Notes: generated from the sequence alone by a model not told the origin. A stretch of 64,000 nt of DNA from Defluviimonas sp. SAOS-178_SWC (GCF_039830135.1 NZ_CP156081.1:1102001-1166000), one strand, 5' to 3'. Positions 26,928 to 37,146 are shown, numbered from the stretch's first letter. Numbers and translations: made by a program.

Positions 26928-28850
26928 TCATGCAGCCCGGGCCGCCTTGGCCCGCGCCGCATCCCAGACCCCGCACAGGCGCGCGTAGCGCCGGGCCATT
27001 TCGGCCACCGCCTCGGCATCCGTCAACGCGCCCTTCATCCAGCCACGCGCCACATCACCGAAGATCGTCCGGCCCACGGCGAAGCCCTTGACCAACCCGA
27101 AGCCTGCCGCGACCTCGAAACTCGCCGCCAGTTCGGCTTCCGGGGCATCCAGCCCCAGTACCACGATCCCGCGCGTATGCTTGTCATTTTCCTCGATGGC
27201 GGCAATGGCCTGCTGCCATCCCGCTTTCGTCTTCATCGGTTCGAGCTTCCACCAGTCCGGGTAGACCCCGAGCGCGTAGAATTGCCGGATCAAGGTGGCG
27301 GTCGTATCGGAAGCGACAGCCGCCACCTTGGAAGGAATGATTTCGAGCAGGAATTCCAGGCCGTTACGGCGCGACGCCTCGAAGAGCCGCTTCACCGTCG
27401 CCTCCTGCCGCGCGCGGGTCGTGTTATCGTCATCGGGGTGGCAGAAGCACAGAACCTTAACCACCTCTTCACGCGCCCATTGCGTGAGACCGCCACAATC
27501 GGCGCCCAGCTCTGGCTCCAGCTCCAGCGGGCGCGAGCCCGGCCATTCGCAGGGGCGCCCGATCCACAGGCCGGAACCGCTCGCCGCATGCAGTGCCCCC
27601 CGTCCGATGCGGTCGTCGCAGAGTATGCCATAGCCCGGACGCCCGTCCTGCACCTGACGCGCGACCGCGAGGCACAGCTTCTTGAACGCGCCGCCCTTGG
27701 CCAGCGTGTAGCCCGGCATCTCTTCCAGTTGCATCCGGTGATCGAAGGCGAAAACCCGGTAATCGGGCCAGTCGGGCAGCGAGCGGGTGTGGCGGGTCGT
27801 CGACCAGTGGATCTGTTCCAGCTCCGGATCGTTGCGCAGATCGGGCTGCTTGACACCGCGCTTCAGGAAAAACTCCAACTCGGTCAGCGACGGGTAAGCC
27901 GGAGTACAGCCATGGCGTGAAACGGCAAACGCCCCGCAGGCATTGGCGTATTCGAGCGCCTTCGGCCAGTTCTCGCCATCGAGCCAGCCCTTCATCAGCC
28001 CCGAGAAGAATCCGTCGCCCGCGCCCAGCACGTTGAACACCTCGATCGGAAAGCCGGGACCAGTCTGCCCTTGATCGAGGCTGTCGGGGATCGCGCCGTC
28101 GAAGGCCACGGCGCCCTTCGCGCCGCGCTTGCAGACCAGCGTTGCGCCCGAGACCGCGCGCACCGCGCGCAGCGCCGCGATCGTGTCGGTCGAGCCGCCG
28201 GCGATATGGAATTCCTCCTCGGTGCCGACGATCAGGTCGAAGAGATGCAGCGTCGCCATCAGCTTCTCGGTCACGTCGGCGCTCTCGACGAAGCGGCTTT
28301 CGCCGTCGCCATGGCCCGCCACCCCCCAGAGGTTCGGCCGGTAGTCGATGTCGAGCGCTGTCTGCGCGCCATGCTGGCGTGCCAGTTCCAGCGCCTTCAG
28401 CACCGCCGCCTTGGTGCGCGGATGGCTGAGATGGGTGCCGGTGGCCAGCACGCTTCGGGTCTGAGCGATCAGCGCCTCGTCGATGTCCTCCTCGCTCAGC
28501 GCCATGTCCGCGCAGTTCTCGCGGTAGAAGATCAGTGGGAACTGTTCCTCGTCGCGGATGCCGAGGATCACCAGCGCGGTCAGATGCTCGGGGTCGGTCT
28601 TCACGCCGCTAACATCGACGCCCTCGCGCAGAAGCTGTTCACGGATGAAACGGCCCATATGCTCGTCACCCACCCGGGTGATCAGGCCCGAGCGCAGCCC
28701 CAGCCGCGCCGTGCCGCAGGCGATATTCGTCGGAGAGCCCCCGATATACTTCTCGAAAGACCCCATATCCTCCAGACGTCCGCCAATCTGCGCACCGTAA
28801 AGATCCACACCGGCCCGCCCAATCGTGATCACGTCGAGTGTTTTCTTCAT
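26928..28850 (-). CDS. iolC: IolC fusion: 5-dehydro-2-deoxygluconokinase plus DUF2090 aldolase-like domain
   Basis: A 640-residue bifunctional-looking protein. Residues 1-330 are a PfkB-type sugar kinase (GGSPTNIACGTARLG at 37-51; GAGDGFFSGL with catalytic Asp279) that phosphorylates 5-dehydro-2-deoxygluconate. The C-terminal 300 residues are a DUF2090 domain, a class I aldolase-like barrel expected to act as the next enzyme, 5-dehydro-2-deoxyphosphogluconate aldolase (IolJ role), as no separate iolJ is in the cluster. Start MKKTLDVITIGRAGVD at 28850 places the kinase fold at the N terminus; one base separates it from the preceding gene's stop. Confidence 0.92.
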   Translation of the reverse strand: MKKTLDVITIGRAGVDLYGAQIGGRLEDMGSFEKYIGGSPTNIACGTARLGLRSGLITRVGDEHMGRFIREQLLREGVDVSGVKTDPEHLTALVILGIRDEEQFPLIFYRENCADMALSEEDIDEALIAQTRSVLATGTHLSHPRTKAAVLKALELARQHGAQTALDIDYRPNLWGVAGHGDGESRFVESADVTEKLMATLHLFDLIVGTEEEFHIAGGSTDTIAALRAVRAVSGATLVCKRGAKGAVAFDGAIPDSLDQGQTGPGFPIEVFNVLGAGDGFFSGLMKGWLDGENWPKALEYANACGAFAVSRHGCTPAYPSLTELEFFLKRGVKQPDLRNDPELEQIHWSTTRHTRSLPDWPDYRVFAFDHRMQLEEMPGYTLAKGGAFKKLCLAVARQVQDGRPGYGILCDDRIGRGALHAASGSGLWIGRPCEWPGSRPLELEPELGADCGGLTQWAREEVVKVLCFCHPDDDNTTRARQEATVKRLFEASRRNGLEFLLEIIPSKVAAVASDTTATLIRQFYALGVYPDWWKLEPMKTKAGWQQAIAAIEENDKHTRGIVVLGLDAPEAELAASFEVAAGFGLVKGFAVGRTIFGDVARGWMKGALTDAEAVAEMARRYARLCGVWDAARAKAARAA

Positions 28851-28851
28851 G

Positions 28852-29790
28852 TCAGAACCCTGTCCTTGCAAGGAAGGCGCGGGAGGCCGCGAGATCGCCG
28901 AGCACCCCGTCCGCGTTGCGCGGATCGCGTTCCTGTTCGATGGTGATGTAACCTGCATATCCAAGTTCGCTCAGAAGCGCCCGGATCGCAGGATAATCGA
29001 TATTTCCTTGGCCGATCGGACACATGACACCTTCGGCGCAGGCTTCGAAAAAACGGATTTTCTCGCCCATGACGCGGTCGAACACCGTCGGGTCGATATC
29101 CTTGAAATGGATGTAATCGAGGCGATCCCAGTAGCGGCGCAAACTCGCGACCGGGTCCATGCCGGCATAGGCCAGATGGCCGGTGTCAAGGCAAAGCCCC
29201 GCCACGTCGGGTCCGATATCGACAGTGAGCCGTTCGAGTTCATCCTCGAATTCGATATAGCCGCCCGCATGGGGGTGGATGGTGGCGCGCACATCGTATT
29301 CGTCGCGGGCGCAGTCGGAGATTGCCCGGATGTTTTCGACCATCCCGGCCCAGGCGTCGTCCGACAGACGCGGCGCACGGTCGGAATGCCCGGCTGCAAA
29401 GTCGCGCTCGTCATGGCCCCAATCCATCACCGTCAGGTAAGGCGCGGGGAAGCGTTGCCGGTCATGGCGGACAGGCGCGGGCAGCGCCGTGATGAAGGCG
29501 CAGATCTCACGCGTCTGCCGCAACAGGTTGTCGCGGTTCGCGGGATTCACAAGGTCGTCGAAGATCGTCCCTGCAACGATGCTCAGCGCCCGTTCCTGCA
29601 GCGCCGCGCCGACGGTTTCGACATCGAGCGGCATGTAGCCGTAGGGCCCGAGTTCCAACCCGCCAAAGCCCGCCGCGGCGGCCTCGTCCAGCACCTTCTG
29701 CCAGCCGGGCAGATTCGGGTTCGCCACATCGTCCACGCCCCAGCAACAGGGGGCGCAGGTGATGGTGATGTGGGGGTCAGCTTGCGACAT
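28852..29790 (-). CDS. IolE-like TIM-barrel protein (probable inosose dehydratase role)
   Basis: A 312-residue xylose-isomerase-like TIM barrel beginning ITCAPCCWGVDD, with GLELGPYGYMP, IHPHAGGYIEFEDE, LCLDTGHLAYAG and YITIEQERDP as the strand ends that carry metal ligands. In iol clusters a protein of this fold dehydrates 2-keto-myo-inositol. The N terminus differs from the classical IolE start, so it could be a divergent IolE or a related isomerase. It is directly coupled to iolC (stop one base before the iolC start codon) and overlaps the ABM gene by 14 bases. Confidence 0.65.
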   Translation of the reverse strand: MSQADPHITITCAPCCWGVDDVANPNLPGWQKVLDEAAAAGFGGLELGPYGYMPLDVETVGAALQERALSIVAGTIFDDLVNPANRDNLLRQTREICAFITALPAPVRHDRQRFPAPYLTVMDWGHDERDFAAGHSDRAPRLSDDAWAGMVENIRAISDCARDEYDVRATIHPHAGGYIEFEDELERLTVDIGPDVAGLCLDTGHLAYAGMDPVASLRRYWDRLDYIHFKDIDPTVFDRVMGEKIRFFEACAEGVMCPIGQGNIDYPAIRALLSELGYAGYITIEQERDPRNADGVLGDLAASRAFLARTGF

Positions 29791-30061
29791 TGATCGTCTC
29801 GAAAGTCAGGCGTTCGTGGAATTGCTCATGGAATGCAATGAAGGTCTTGGTATGCGCCTGAGCCATGTGGAAATCATGCGCCGCCTCGTCGATCCAGGAT
29901 TCGACGAAGACGAGCCGGTCGGGATTGTCCGTGCAGGTATAGAAATCATAGGCGATGCAGCCCGGTTCGGCGCGGGTTGCGAGTTGGACTTCGGGCGCGC
30001 GCGCAAGGATTTTGTCGCGCGCGCCAGGTTTGCACTCGATGGTGATGATGAACTTGTACAT
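29777..30061 (-). CDS. Antibiotic biosynthesis monooxygenase (ABM/YgiN-like) domain protein
   Basis: A 94-residue single-domain dimeric alpha+beta barrel type protein (FIITIECKPGARDKIL at the start, then GCIAYDFYTC and LVFVESWIDEAAHDFH). Such proteins include cofactor-free quinol monooxygenases such as YgiN. Its presence inside an inositol operon suggests it deals with an oxidisable dione or enediol intermediate, but that is speculation. It overlaps the IolE-like gene by 14 bases. Confidence 0.85.
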   Translation of the reverse strand: MYKFIITIECKPGARDKILARAPEVQLATRAEPGCIAYDFYTCTDNPDRLVFVESWIDEAAHDFHMAQAHTKTFIAFHEQFHERLTFETINVAS

Positions 30062-30114
30062 CGGTCCCTCCCGATGGGCGCGACCCCGGAGCGGTTCCGG
30101 GGCCGGACCGGGTC

Positions 30115-31056
30115 TCAGCGGATGATCGTCGCTTGCAGCGCGTCGATGGACGAGCGGATGCCGGCCTCGGTGGACATGGTGAAATCTTCCATCTCAAGCG
30201 AAACCCAGTCGTTGTAGCCCATCATTCCAACGACCGAGAAGAACTCCTTCCAGTATTGCAGGTCGTGCCCGGCGCCGACCGCGACGTAGTTCCAGCTGCG
30301 ATTGGCGACGTCGGTCACCTCCTTCAGCTCCAAGAGGCCGTTGACGTCGGCCAGACCGCGCTCGATCCGGGTGTCCTTGCCGTGGACATGGTGGATCGCG
30401 TCGCCCAGCGCGCGCGCCACGGCGATCGGCTCGGCGCCCTTCCAGAAGAGGTGGCTGGGGTCGAGGTTCATGCCGACCATCGGGCCCACTTCGCCCCGCA
30501 GCCGGAACAGGGTCTCGGGGTTCCAGACCAGCATCGCCGAGAAGTTTTCCAGCGCGTATTTCTCGACGCCGCAGGCCTTTGCATGGGCCACCAGATCGTG
30601 CCAGAGCGGGAAGGCGCGGTCTTCCCACTGGTAGCGGTCGCGCTCGGGCATCTCGTCGGGCCAGGACTTGGTGTAGACCAGCCAGTTCGGGACCATGTCG
30701 CCCGGCGCCGCTTCGGGCAGGCCCGACATGGTGACGATCTTCTTCACGCCGATCTCGCCGGCAAGCCGGATCGTCTCCTTCATCTCTTTCAGGTGCCGCT
30801 TGCCCATGGCGCCCGGATCGAGCGGGTTGGCCGAGCAGTTGAGCGCGGCGATCTCGAGCCCGCGCGCCTTGATCTCGGCCAGCTTGCTCTTCAGCAGGCC
30901 CTTGTCCTTCAGGAGTTCATCGGCGCGGAAATGCGGCCCCTTGGACCAGCCGCCGCCGGTCATCTCGATGCCCTCGACACCCAGTTCGACGCATTTGTCG
31001 AGCATGTCGGTGAAGGAGAGGGTGCCCATCACATCGGTGCAAATGGAAAGTTTCAT
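30115..31056 (-). CDS. Sugar phosphate isomerase/epimerase family TIM barrel
   Basis: A 313-residue member of the AP-endonuclease-2-like barrel family (start MKLSICTDVMGTLSF; LENFSAMLVWNPET; MNLDPSHLFWKG; HVHGKDTRI; WVSLEMED). The conserved His/Glu/Asp pattern implies a divalent metal site. Proteins of this type usually sit beside Gfo/Idh oxidoreductases and ABC sugar importers, as here, and epimerise or isomerise the oxidised sugar. The exact substrate is unknown; an inositol stereoisomer is plausible. Confidence 0.8.
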   Translation of the reverse strand: MKLSICTDVMGTLSFTDMLDKCVELGVEGIEMTGGGWSKGPHFRADELLKDKGLLKSKLAEIKARGLEIAALNCSANPLDPGAMGKRHLKEMKETIRLAGEIGVKKIVTMSGLPEAAPGDMVPNWLVYTKSWPDEMPERDRYQWEDRAFPLWHDLVAHAKACGVEKYALENFSAMLVWNPETLFRLRGEVGPMVGMNLDPSHLFWKGAEPIAVARALGDAIHHVHGKDTRIERGLADVNGLLELKEVTDVANRSWNYVAVGAGHDLQYWKEFFSVVGMMGYNDWVSLEMEDFTMSTEAGIRSSIDALQATIIR

Positions 31057-31080
31057 CTCTCGTGATCCTTGCTGAGAGGG

Positions 31081-32250
31081 TTATCTGAAATCGACCCAGG
31101 CCGCGCCCGCATCGGCCGAGCGCACGCAGTTCTCAAGCCAGCGCACCCCTTCGGTGCCCGCCTCGATACCGGGATAGTGGTGGGTTTTCAGGAACGCGGT
31201 GTCGCCGCGCTTGGCCGCGTCGATGGCCTCGGCGATCCACAGGTAGATGTTCGACCAGCTGTCGCCCAGCCCCTCGGTATGCAGCGCGCCCATGCGGTCG
31301 CAGGCGAGGCTTTCATTCTCGAGATAGGGCATCCCGTGATGCAGGATGCGCTCGGGCTCGCCCTGCACCTGATAGACCAACTGGTCAGGATGGCTGTCCG
31401 ACCACGCCACCGAGGCTTTGGAGCCAACGAATCTATACCGCTGCGACCCCATGTTTCCCGCATCGACCGAGGACACCCAGAGCCGCCCGCGCGCGCCGTT
31501 GTCGTAATGCATGAGCACCGTCGCGTGGTCTTCCAAGGGCGCGCGCGAGGGGATGAAGGCGGTGCGGTCGCAGAGCAGCTTCTCGACCTTCAGATGCGGC
31601 AGCACGACCTCGGACAGGTAGTAAAGATGCGTACCGATATCGCCCAGAACGAAGGTCGGGCCGGCGGTCTTGGGGTTGGTACGCCATTTCACGGCATCGG
31701 CGCTGTCATCGTCGCCCGCGTTGAAGCCGTGGGTATAGGCCATGTCGACGATGCGGATCTCGCCCAGCATCCCCTTTGCGACCATCGCGGCCATCTGATG
31801 CACCAAGGGGTGCCCCGTGAAGCCGTAGGTCACGCCGACAATCAGTCCCTTGGACGCCGCGAGCGCTGCCACCTCGTCGCATTCGGCAACGGTGAAGAAC
31901 AGGGGCTTCTCGCAGATGACGTGGAGCCCCGCTTCGAGACAGGCCATGGTGATCTCGTAATGGGTGAAGTTCGGGGTGGCGATCGAGACCACCTCGACCC
32001 CGTCCGCGCGCCCGGCTTCGCCCGCGATCATCTCCTGGTGGGTCGCGTAGCAGCGATCCCCGGCCACGCCGAGCCTGGTGCCGAAATCGCGGCCGCGCGC
32101 GGCATCGAGGTCGAACGCCCCGGCGATCAGCTGATAGGTGCCGTCGCGCAGGGCGCCGGTCCGGTGCTTGTAACCCACCTGCCCGGTGCGGCCGCCGCCG
32201 ATCATGCCCCAGCGCAGTGGCCGTTCAATCGTTCTTTCACCGTTGATCAT
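31081..32250 (-). CDS. Gfo/Idh/MocA family NAD(P)-dependent oxidoreductase
   Basis: A 389-residue oxidoreductase with N-terminal Rossmann motif GMIGGGRTGQVGY, the family EKP motif in VICEKPLFFT, and a C-terminal alpha/beta domain with GDIGTHLYYL. It is distinct from the IolG candidate next door and resembles the longer members found in scyllo-inositol, rhizopine and similar operons. Placed between the epimerase and iolG, it probably dehydrogenates a second inositol isomer or derivative. Confidence 0.85.
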   Translation of the reverse strand: MINGERTIERPLRWGMIGGGRTGQVGYKHRTGALRDGTYQLIAGAFDLDAARGRDFGTRLGVAGDRCYATHQEMIAGEAGRADGVEVVSIATPNFTHYEITMACLEAGLHVICEKPLFFTVAECDEVAALAASKGLIVGVTYGFTGHPLVHQMAAMVAKGMLGEIRIVDMAYTHGFNAGDDDSADAVKWRTNPKTAGPTFVLGDIGTHLYYLSEVVLPHLKVEKLLCDRTAFIPSRAPLEDHATVLMHYDNGARGRLWVSSVDAGNMGSQRYRFVGSKASVAWSDSHPDQLVYQVQGEPERILHHGMPYLENESLACDRMGALHTEGLGDSWSNIYLWIAEAIDAAKRGDTAFLKTHHYPGIEAGTEGVRWLENCVRSADAGAAWVDFR

Positions 32251-32280
32251 GGTGTCTTGCTTTCTCAGATGCCGGTCAGG

Positions 32281-33306
32281 TCACTCGGCCGCAATCGCGG
32301 AGGCGGTGCCGTAAAGGGCAGGTTTCTCGATCATGCTGATGCTCTCGCGCGCGCCGCTGGCGACCGCGCGCAGCGCGGCGTCGCCGACCAGCGTTGCCGC
32401 ATAACCGTCCCAGGTCGACGGACCCGTCGCCGTGCCTTGCCCCGCCGCCACGATCCATTCGCGGAACTCCTGGTCGTAGGCCTCGATGAAGCGCTCGCGC
32501 CAATCCTCGGGGATCGCCTGGCGAATGCCGTGGCGATCCGAGATCACCGTCGCCGGGCGATTGGGCAGCGCCGCCACGCCCGTCTCGCAGCTGACCTCGC
32601 CGCGGATGTCATAGCCGTAGGCGATGTTGACCGAGATCTCGACGTCGACGATTGCGCCTGAGGACATGTACAGCAGCACGATGGTAGGATCGCGCAGATC
32701 GCCCCCCCGGCTCGACCGGCGCGGGACGCGCACTTCGACCGCGGCCACTTCGTCGTCGAGCAGCCAGCGCGAGATATCCGCGTCATGCACCAGCGTGTCG
32801 TTAAGCGGCATGTCCGAGGTGTAGAGCCCTTCGGGCACCGACGCATTGCGGTGAGTGGAGTGATACATCAGCGGCGCACCGAGGCTGCCGCCGTCGATCA
32901 CCGCCTTGAGCCGGCGATAATCGGCATCGAAACGCCGCATGAACCCGACCTGCACAAGGCGGCGGCCGAAGCCCACCTCGGCCTCGATCACGCGCTTGGC
33001 GGCGGCTTCCGAGGTGACGAGCGGCTTCTCGCAGAACACCGGCTTGCCCGCCGCGATACAGTCGAGCAGCTGTTCCTCATGCGCCGGCCCCCAGGAACAG
33101 ATCACCACCGCCTCGACCTTGTCCGAGTGAATGAGGTCCTTCGGCGTGCGAAAAACCTGCGCGCCATTCGGAGCCGCCGCTTCGGCGCGGGCTTGGTCGA
33201 TATCGGTGACGGCCGTGACCTGTGCCCCGGAAAGAACCTGGGTAAGGCGCCGGATATGATCGCACCCGATCATTCCGGTGCCGATGACGCCGATTTTCAG
33301 TGCCAT
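32281..33306 (-). CDS. iolG: Inositol 2-dehydrogenase
   Basis: A 341-residue Gfo/Idh/MocA enzyme that oxidises myo-inositol to 2-keto-myo-inositol with NAD. The Rossmann start [17 protein letters not shown], the EKP catalytic lysine motif in [10 protein letters not shown], and [17 protein letters not shown] with the later [12 protein letters not shown] (Asp/His active-site region) fit inositol dehydrogenases closely. It is the entry enzyme for the iolDEBC products encoded downstream. Confidence 0.88.
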   Translation of the reverse strand: MALKIGVIGTGMIGCDHIRRLTQVLSGAQVTAVTDIDQARAEAAAPNGAQVFRTPKDLIHSDKVEAVVICSWGPAHEEQLLDCIAAGKPVFCEKPLVTSEAAAKRVIEAEVGFGRRLVQVGFMRRFDADYRRLKAVIDGGSLGAPLMYHSTHRNASVPEGLYTSDMPLNDTLVHDADISRWLLDDEVAAVEVRVPRRSSRGGDLRDPTIVLLYMSSGAIVDVEISVNIAYGYDIRGEVSCETGVAALPNRPATVISDRHGIRQAIPEDWRERFIEAYDQEFREWIVAAGQGTATGPSTWDGYAATLVGDAALRAVASGARESISMIEKPALYGTASAIAAE

Positions 33307-33316
33307 TTCGAGACCC

Positions 33317-34216
33317 TCACTTGAAATGCTTGTCGATCAGGCGCTGCATCTCGCCGCGCATGAAGCGGCCGGACTCGTCGGCCTTTTCTTCCCAGGCGAA
33401 GACGCAGGCGGTCATGATCCCGTCGAAGCCGATCTCGGCCAGCGTGCGGTAGAAGTCGTCCCACGGCACCTCGCCCTGGCCGATGTTCAGGTGCTGGTGC
33501 ACCCGCGCGGACGACCCCGGCGGGTTGATGATGTAGCGCAGGCCAGAACTGGCCTTGTGGTTGAACGTGTCGGCGATGTGGACATGGGCCAGCACGTCGG
33601 CGCACTCCTTCAGCATCGCGACGGTGTCGTCGCCGAAATAGAAGGTGTGCGGCGTGCAGTAGAGGAACTTGACCCGGGGGCTGTTCACCGTGCGGATCAG
33701 GTCGACCGAGGGCTGAAGCGTCTCGACCCAGTCCTCGGGATGCGGCTCGATATGCAAGGAGATGCCCTCGCGCTCGAGGATCGGCACCAGTTCGTCCATC
33801 GAGCGCCACCAGGCATCCTCGCAGGCCTCGATCATCGAGCCGGTGTGGCAACAGTAGCAGGTGCCCTTGTCGGGATGCGGGCCGCGGCCGAATTCCGAGT
33901 TCATCGTGTCGACTTCCATCTCGACCGCGATCTCGATGGCGCGCTTCCAGTGGCGCATGGCGGCCTTGCGCTCCTCCTCGTCGTTGGAGGCCCAGCGGTA
34001 CATCGGCAGGAGCGTGGCAATGCCGACCCCGGCGTCCTTCAGCGCCTTCCTGAAGCTCCTGATCCGGTCGGGGAAGACGCGCGGCGCCTTGAACCATTCA
34101 AGGAAATCCCCGCGCGGGGAAAGTTCGATCCAGTCGTAGCCGAGGTCCTTTACCTTCGCAGGCAGGTCCTCGAGGCTGAGGTGGCGATGCATGTACGGGT
34201 CAAGCGCGATCTTCAT
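33317..34216 (-). CDS. iolH: IolH-like TIM-barrel protein
   Basis: A 299-residue xylose-isomerase-like barrel. The start [19 protein letters not shown] and the late [19 protein letters not shown] resemble IolH proteins of actinobacterial inositol clusters; the latter loop is very characteristic. Other barrel-end motifs are [20 protein letters not shown] and [10 protein letters not shown]. IolH has no firmly established reaction and is thought to be an accessory isomerase or epimerase for inositol isomers. A Cys-rich CYCCHTGS stretch (about residues 119-126) is unusual. Confidence 0.72.
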   Translation of the reverse strand: MKIALDPYMHRHLSLEDLPAKVKDLGYDWIELSPRGDFLEWFKAPRVFPDRIRSFRKALKDAGVGIATLLPMYRWASNDEEERKAAMRHWKRAIEIAVEMEVDTMNSEFGRGPHPDKGTCYCCHTGSMIEACEDAWWRSMDELVPILEREGISLHIEPHPEDWVETLQPSVDLIRTVNSPRVKFLYCTPHTFYFGDDTVAMLKECADVLAHVHIADTFNHKASSGLRYIINPPGSSARVHQHLNIGQGEVPWDDFYRTLAEIGFDGIMTACVFAWEEKADESGRFMRGEMQRLIDKHFK

Positions 34217-34285
34217 GTCCGGTCCTCCGGGCTGTGGTGGTGAATGCCCGCGCCGGACGCGACCGGCGCAGGCGGGGAGGTAGGG

Positions 34286-35116
34286 TTATTCGGCGGGCTG
34301 GATCCGGGGCGCATGGCTCTCGTGGGTTTCCATGTAGCCCTCGATCGAGGCTTCGAGATCGGCCATGGTCTCGCCGCCCGCCATCAGGTCGGTGATTTCC
34401 TCGCGGGTCTTCTCGCCCTTGCGGAAATCGGCCGCGATCGCGCCCCGGATCAACACCGCGAAGTGGTCCCCCACGGTCATCGCGTGCATCACCTGGTGGG
34501 TGATGAAGATCACCGCGAGTCCGCGCTTCTTGGCCTCGTTCACGATCCGCAGCACATGCGCCGCCTGCTTGACGCCAAGCGCCGCGGTCGGTTCGTCGAG
34601 GATCAGCACGCGGGCGCCGAAATAGACCGCCCGCGCAATGGCGAGCGACTGGCGCTCCCCGCCCGACAGGCCGCCGACAAGGCGGTCGCCGTCGTCGATC
34701 CGGGTGATGCCCATCTTCTGGACTTCTTCCACGGCAATCCGGTTCGCCGTGTTGCGGTCGAAGACCTTGAACGGTCCCCAGCCCTTGGTCGGCTCCACGC
34801 CCATGAAGAAGTTGCGCCCGACCGACATCAGCGGATAGGTGCCGCCGAACTGGTGCACCGTGGCGATACCGCGGTCCTGCGCGTCGCGCGGCCCGGAAAA
34901 GCTCACCGGCTGGCCATCGACAAGGATCTCGCCGCGCGTCGGCGCGTGAACCCCCGCCAGCGTCTTGATCAGCGTCGACTTGCCGGCGCCGTTATCGCCC
35001 AGAAGGCAGAGCACTTCGCCTTCGCGCACCTTGAGCGAGATTTCGTGGAGAACGTCGATCGGGCCGAAGCTCTTGTCGACATTTCTCAGTTCGAGAACCA
35101 CTTTCGCGTCGGACAT
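34286..35116 (-). CDS. Sugar (inositol) ABC transporter ATP-binding protein, single NBD
   Basis: A 276-residue ATPase with one complete NBD: Walker A GDNGAGKST (40-48), signature LSGGE (150-154), Walker B LILDEP (171-176). Unlike RbsA-type proteins it has no second NBD, so it must act as a homodimer, as in the FrcA fructose system. It is followed by a 29-base gap or less to the permease upstream and precedes the catabolic genes. Ligand inferred as inositol from the operon. Confidence 0.9.
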   Translation of the reverse strand: MSDAKVVLELRNVDKSFGPIDVLHEISLKVREGEVLCLLGDNGAGKSTLIKTLAGVHAPTRGEILVDGQPVSFSGPRDAQDRGIATVHQFGGTYPLMSVGRNFFMGVEPTKGWGPFKVFDRNTANRIAVEEVQKMGITRIDDGDRLVGGLSGGERQSLAIARAVYFGARVLILDEPTAALGVKQAAHVLRIVNEAKKRGLAVIFITHQVMHAMTVGDHFAVLIRGAIAADFRKGEKTREEITDLMAGGETMADLEASIEGYMETHESHAPRIQPAE

Positions 35117-35120
35117 GGTT

Positions 35121-36116
35121 TCAGCCTTTCTTCTTTCTGACGGCGCTCATCGCCTTTTTTCGGAAGGTTTCGTTCATTCCGACCGCGACAAGAAGCATGA
35201 TGCCGATGATGAGGTTGGACCAATTGCGGTCGATGCTGGTGAAATCGATACCCTTGTTCACCACGGCGAAGGTGATCGTCCCAACGAACACGCCGGTGAT
35301 CGACCCGAAGCCGCCGGTCAGGAGCACGCCCCCCACCACGACGCTCACGATGATGTTGAAGATGTCGCCCATCCCGCCCGACACCTGGGCCGAGTTGAAC
35401 TGGATGGCGTTGCACATGCCGACGAAGGACGCCGCGGTCGCCGTTCCCACGAAGAGGCAGATGGTGATCCGGTCCACCGGGATGCCGGCATTGCGGGCGC
35501 TGACCTTGTCGCCGCCGATCGCGAAGATCCAGTTGCCGTACTTGGACTCGTGCATGACGAACCAGACCACGACGGCGAGGCCGATCCACCAGAGGATCAC
35601 GACCTGATGGTTGCCGCCGAACATCAGGTCCCCGAAGAGCGTCTTGGCCCAGCCGGGCGCGCTCAGCGGAACCGACGCGGCCCCGGTCAGGAGCTTGGAG
35701 CCCGCCAGCACGATCCCCTGCATGGCGACAAGCGTGCCGAGCGTGACGATCAGCGAGGGAACCGTGGTGCGCGTGACGATGAAGCCGTTGAACAGGCCCA
35801 CGATGAGGCCGATGGCCAGCGCGCCGAGAACACCGAAGATCATCGGCAGGCCGAAGTAGCCGGTGATGATGGCCGTCGTCATGGCGCCCGCCGGGATCAT
35901 CGCCCCGATCGAGATGTCGATCTCGCCCGAGATCATCAGCAAGCCCACGAAGAGCGCCACGATGCCGATCCGCGCCGCATAGTTGACCCAGCTGGCCGCG
36001 CCCATCAGCTTGCCCAGATCGACGCCGCCAAGCACCACATAGAAGGCCAGCACGCCGACAAGGCTCAGAATGGAGGCTGCCGAGGGACGGCGAAGCATTC
36101 CTGCGATCATGTCCAT
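35121..36116 (-). CDS. Sugar (inositol) ABC transporter permease
   Basis: A 331-residue RbsC-like inner-membrane permease (BPD_transp_2) with typical LMISGEIDISIGAMIPAGAM and GGVLLTGGFGSITGVF. Start MDMIAGMLRRPS at 36116 follows GAGGGCGGAACC; the longer in-frame reading runs into the next gene. Its partner is the related 339-residue permease immediately upstream, 10 bases away. Confidence 0.9.
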   Translation of the reverse strand: MDMIAGMLRRPSAASILSLVGVLAFYVVLGGVDLGKLMGAASWVNYAARIGIVALFVGLLMISGEIDISIGAMIPAGAMTTAIITGYFGLPMIFGVLGALAIGLIVGLFNGFIVTRTTVPSLIVTLGTLVAMQGIVLAGSKLLTGAASVPLSAPGWAKTLFGDLMFGGNHQVVILWWIGLAVVVWFVMHESKYGNWIFAIGGDKVSARNAGIPVDRITICLFVGTATAASFVGMCNAIQFNSAQVSGGMGDIFNIIVSVVVGGVLLTGGFGSITGVFVGTITFAVVNKGIDFTSIDRNWSNLIIGIMLLVAVGMNETFRKKAMSAVRKKKG

Positions 36117-36126
36117 GGTTCCGCCC

Positions 36127-37146
36127 TCACTTCTTCTTGCTTGCATAGGCCATCGCGAGGGCACGGAACGTGTCGTTCGACAGGACCGCCGCGAGCAGGA
36201 GCGCCCCGATGATGATGGAGCCGATATTGGGGTCGAGCGCGGCGAAGAAGATGCCCTGGTTGACGACCGCGAAGGTCATCGTGCCGAGCACGATCCCCAC
36301 GATCGAGCCCGCCCCGCCGGTCAGCAGCACGCCGCCGATGACCACGCACATGATCGAGTTGAAGATGAAGGACTGCCCGCCCGCGACCTGCGCGCTCTGG
36401 TAGGTCATCAGTTGCGCGATGCCGACGAAGGCGGCGCAGAAGCCCGACAACATGAACAGCGCGATCTTGAGCCTGGCGGTCGGAACCCCCGCGTTGCGCG
36501 CACTCTCGGCATCGCCGCCGATCGCGAAGATCCAGTTGCCGACCGGCGAGACGTGCAGGACGTAGAAGAACAGCGCCACGAAGCCCAGCCACCAGAAGAT
36601 CGACACGTTGAACATGCCGTTGATGAAGGTGCCCAGAAGCGACTTGGTGACCGGGTCGGGCACGTAGCTGAGGCTGGTGGAACCCTTGATCAGCACCGCG
36701 AAGCCGAGTGTGAGCCCCATCACGGCGAACATCACGCCGATCGTCACGATCAGCGAGGGGATCGCGGTGCGGGTGACCAGCAATCCGTTGGCCAGGCCGA
36801 CCAGCACCCCGACGCCAAGACCGCCGAGGATACCGACCAGCGCCGGAAGCTCGTAGTGACCGCTCAGCAATGCCGCCGTCACCGAGGCCGCGGGCACCAC
36901 CGCGCCCACCGACATGTCGAACTCGCCGGAAATCATCAGCAGACCGACCGGCAGCGCGATGATGCCGACCTCGGCCGCGATATTGAGCCAACTCGACCAT
37001 CCGGGCGCGCCGACAAAGACGGCGCCGCCAAGGATTGCGAAGAAGAGGTAGACGACCACAAACCCGAGGAATGACCCCGTCTCCGGCCGTCGAACGAGAC
37101 TGCCGAGCGAAAAGCTTGTCGCGCCGGCTTCCGATTGCATCGACAT
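36127..37146 (-). CDS. Sugar (inositol) ABC transporter permease, second subunit
   Basis: A 339-residue RbsC-like permease, clearly a paralogue of the neighbouring 331-residue subunit (LLMISGEFDMSVGAVVPAAS and GGVLLTGGAGSIVGIV match its motifs). Two different permeases with one single-NBD ATPase suggest a heterodimeric channel, in contrast to the homodimeric RbsC or FrcC arrangement. Confidence 0.9.
   Translation of the reverse strand: MSMQSEAGATSFSLGSLVRRPETGSFLGFVVVYLFFAILGGAVFVGAPGWSSWLNIAAEVGIIALPVGLLMISGEFDMSVGAVVPAASVTAALLSGHYELPALVGILGGLGVGVLVGLANGLLVTRTAIPSLIVTIGVMFAVMGLTLGFAVLIKGSTSLSYVPDPVTKSLLGTFINGMFNVSIFWWLGFVALFFYVLHVSPVGNWIFAIGGDAESARNAGVPTARLKIALFMLSGFCAAFVGIAQLMTYQSAQVAGGQSFIFNSIMCVVIGGVLLTGGAGSIVGIVLGTMTFAVVNQGIFFAALDPNIGSIIIGALLLAAVLSNDTFRALAMAYASKKK

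Noticed and set aside
24391-26988. 865-codon plus-strand frame opposite iolD and iolB
   Set aside because: Spans two real genes and their gap, has no ribosome site and no recognisable domain.
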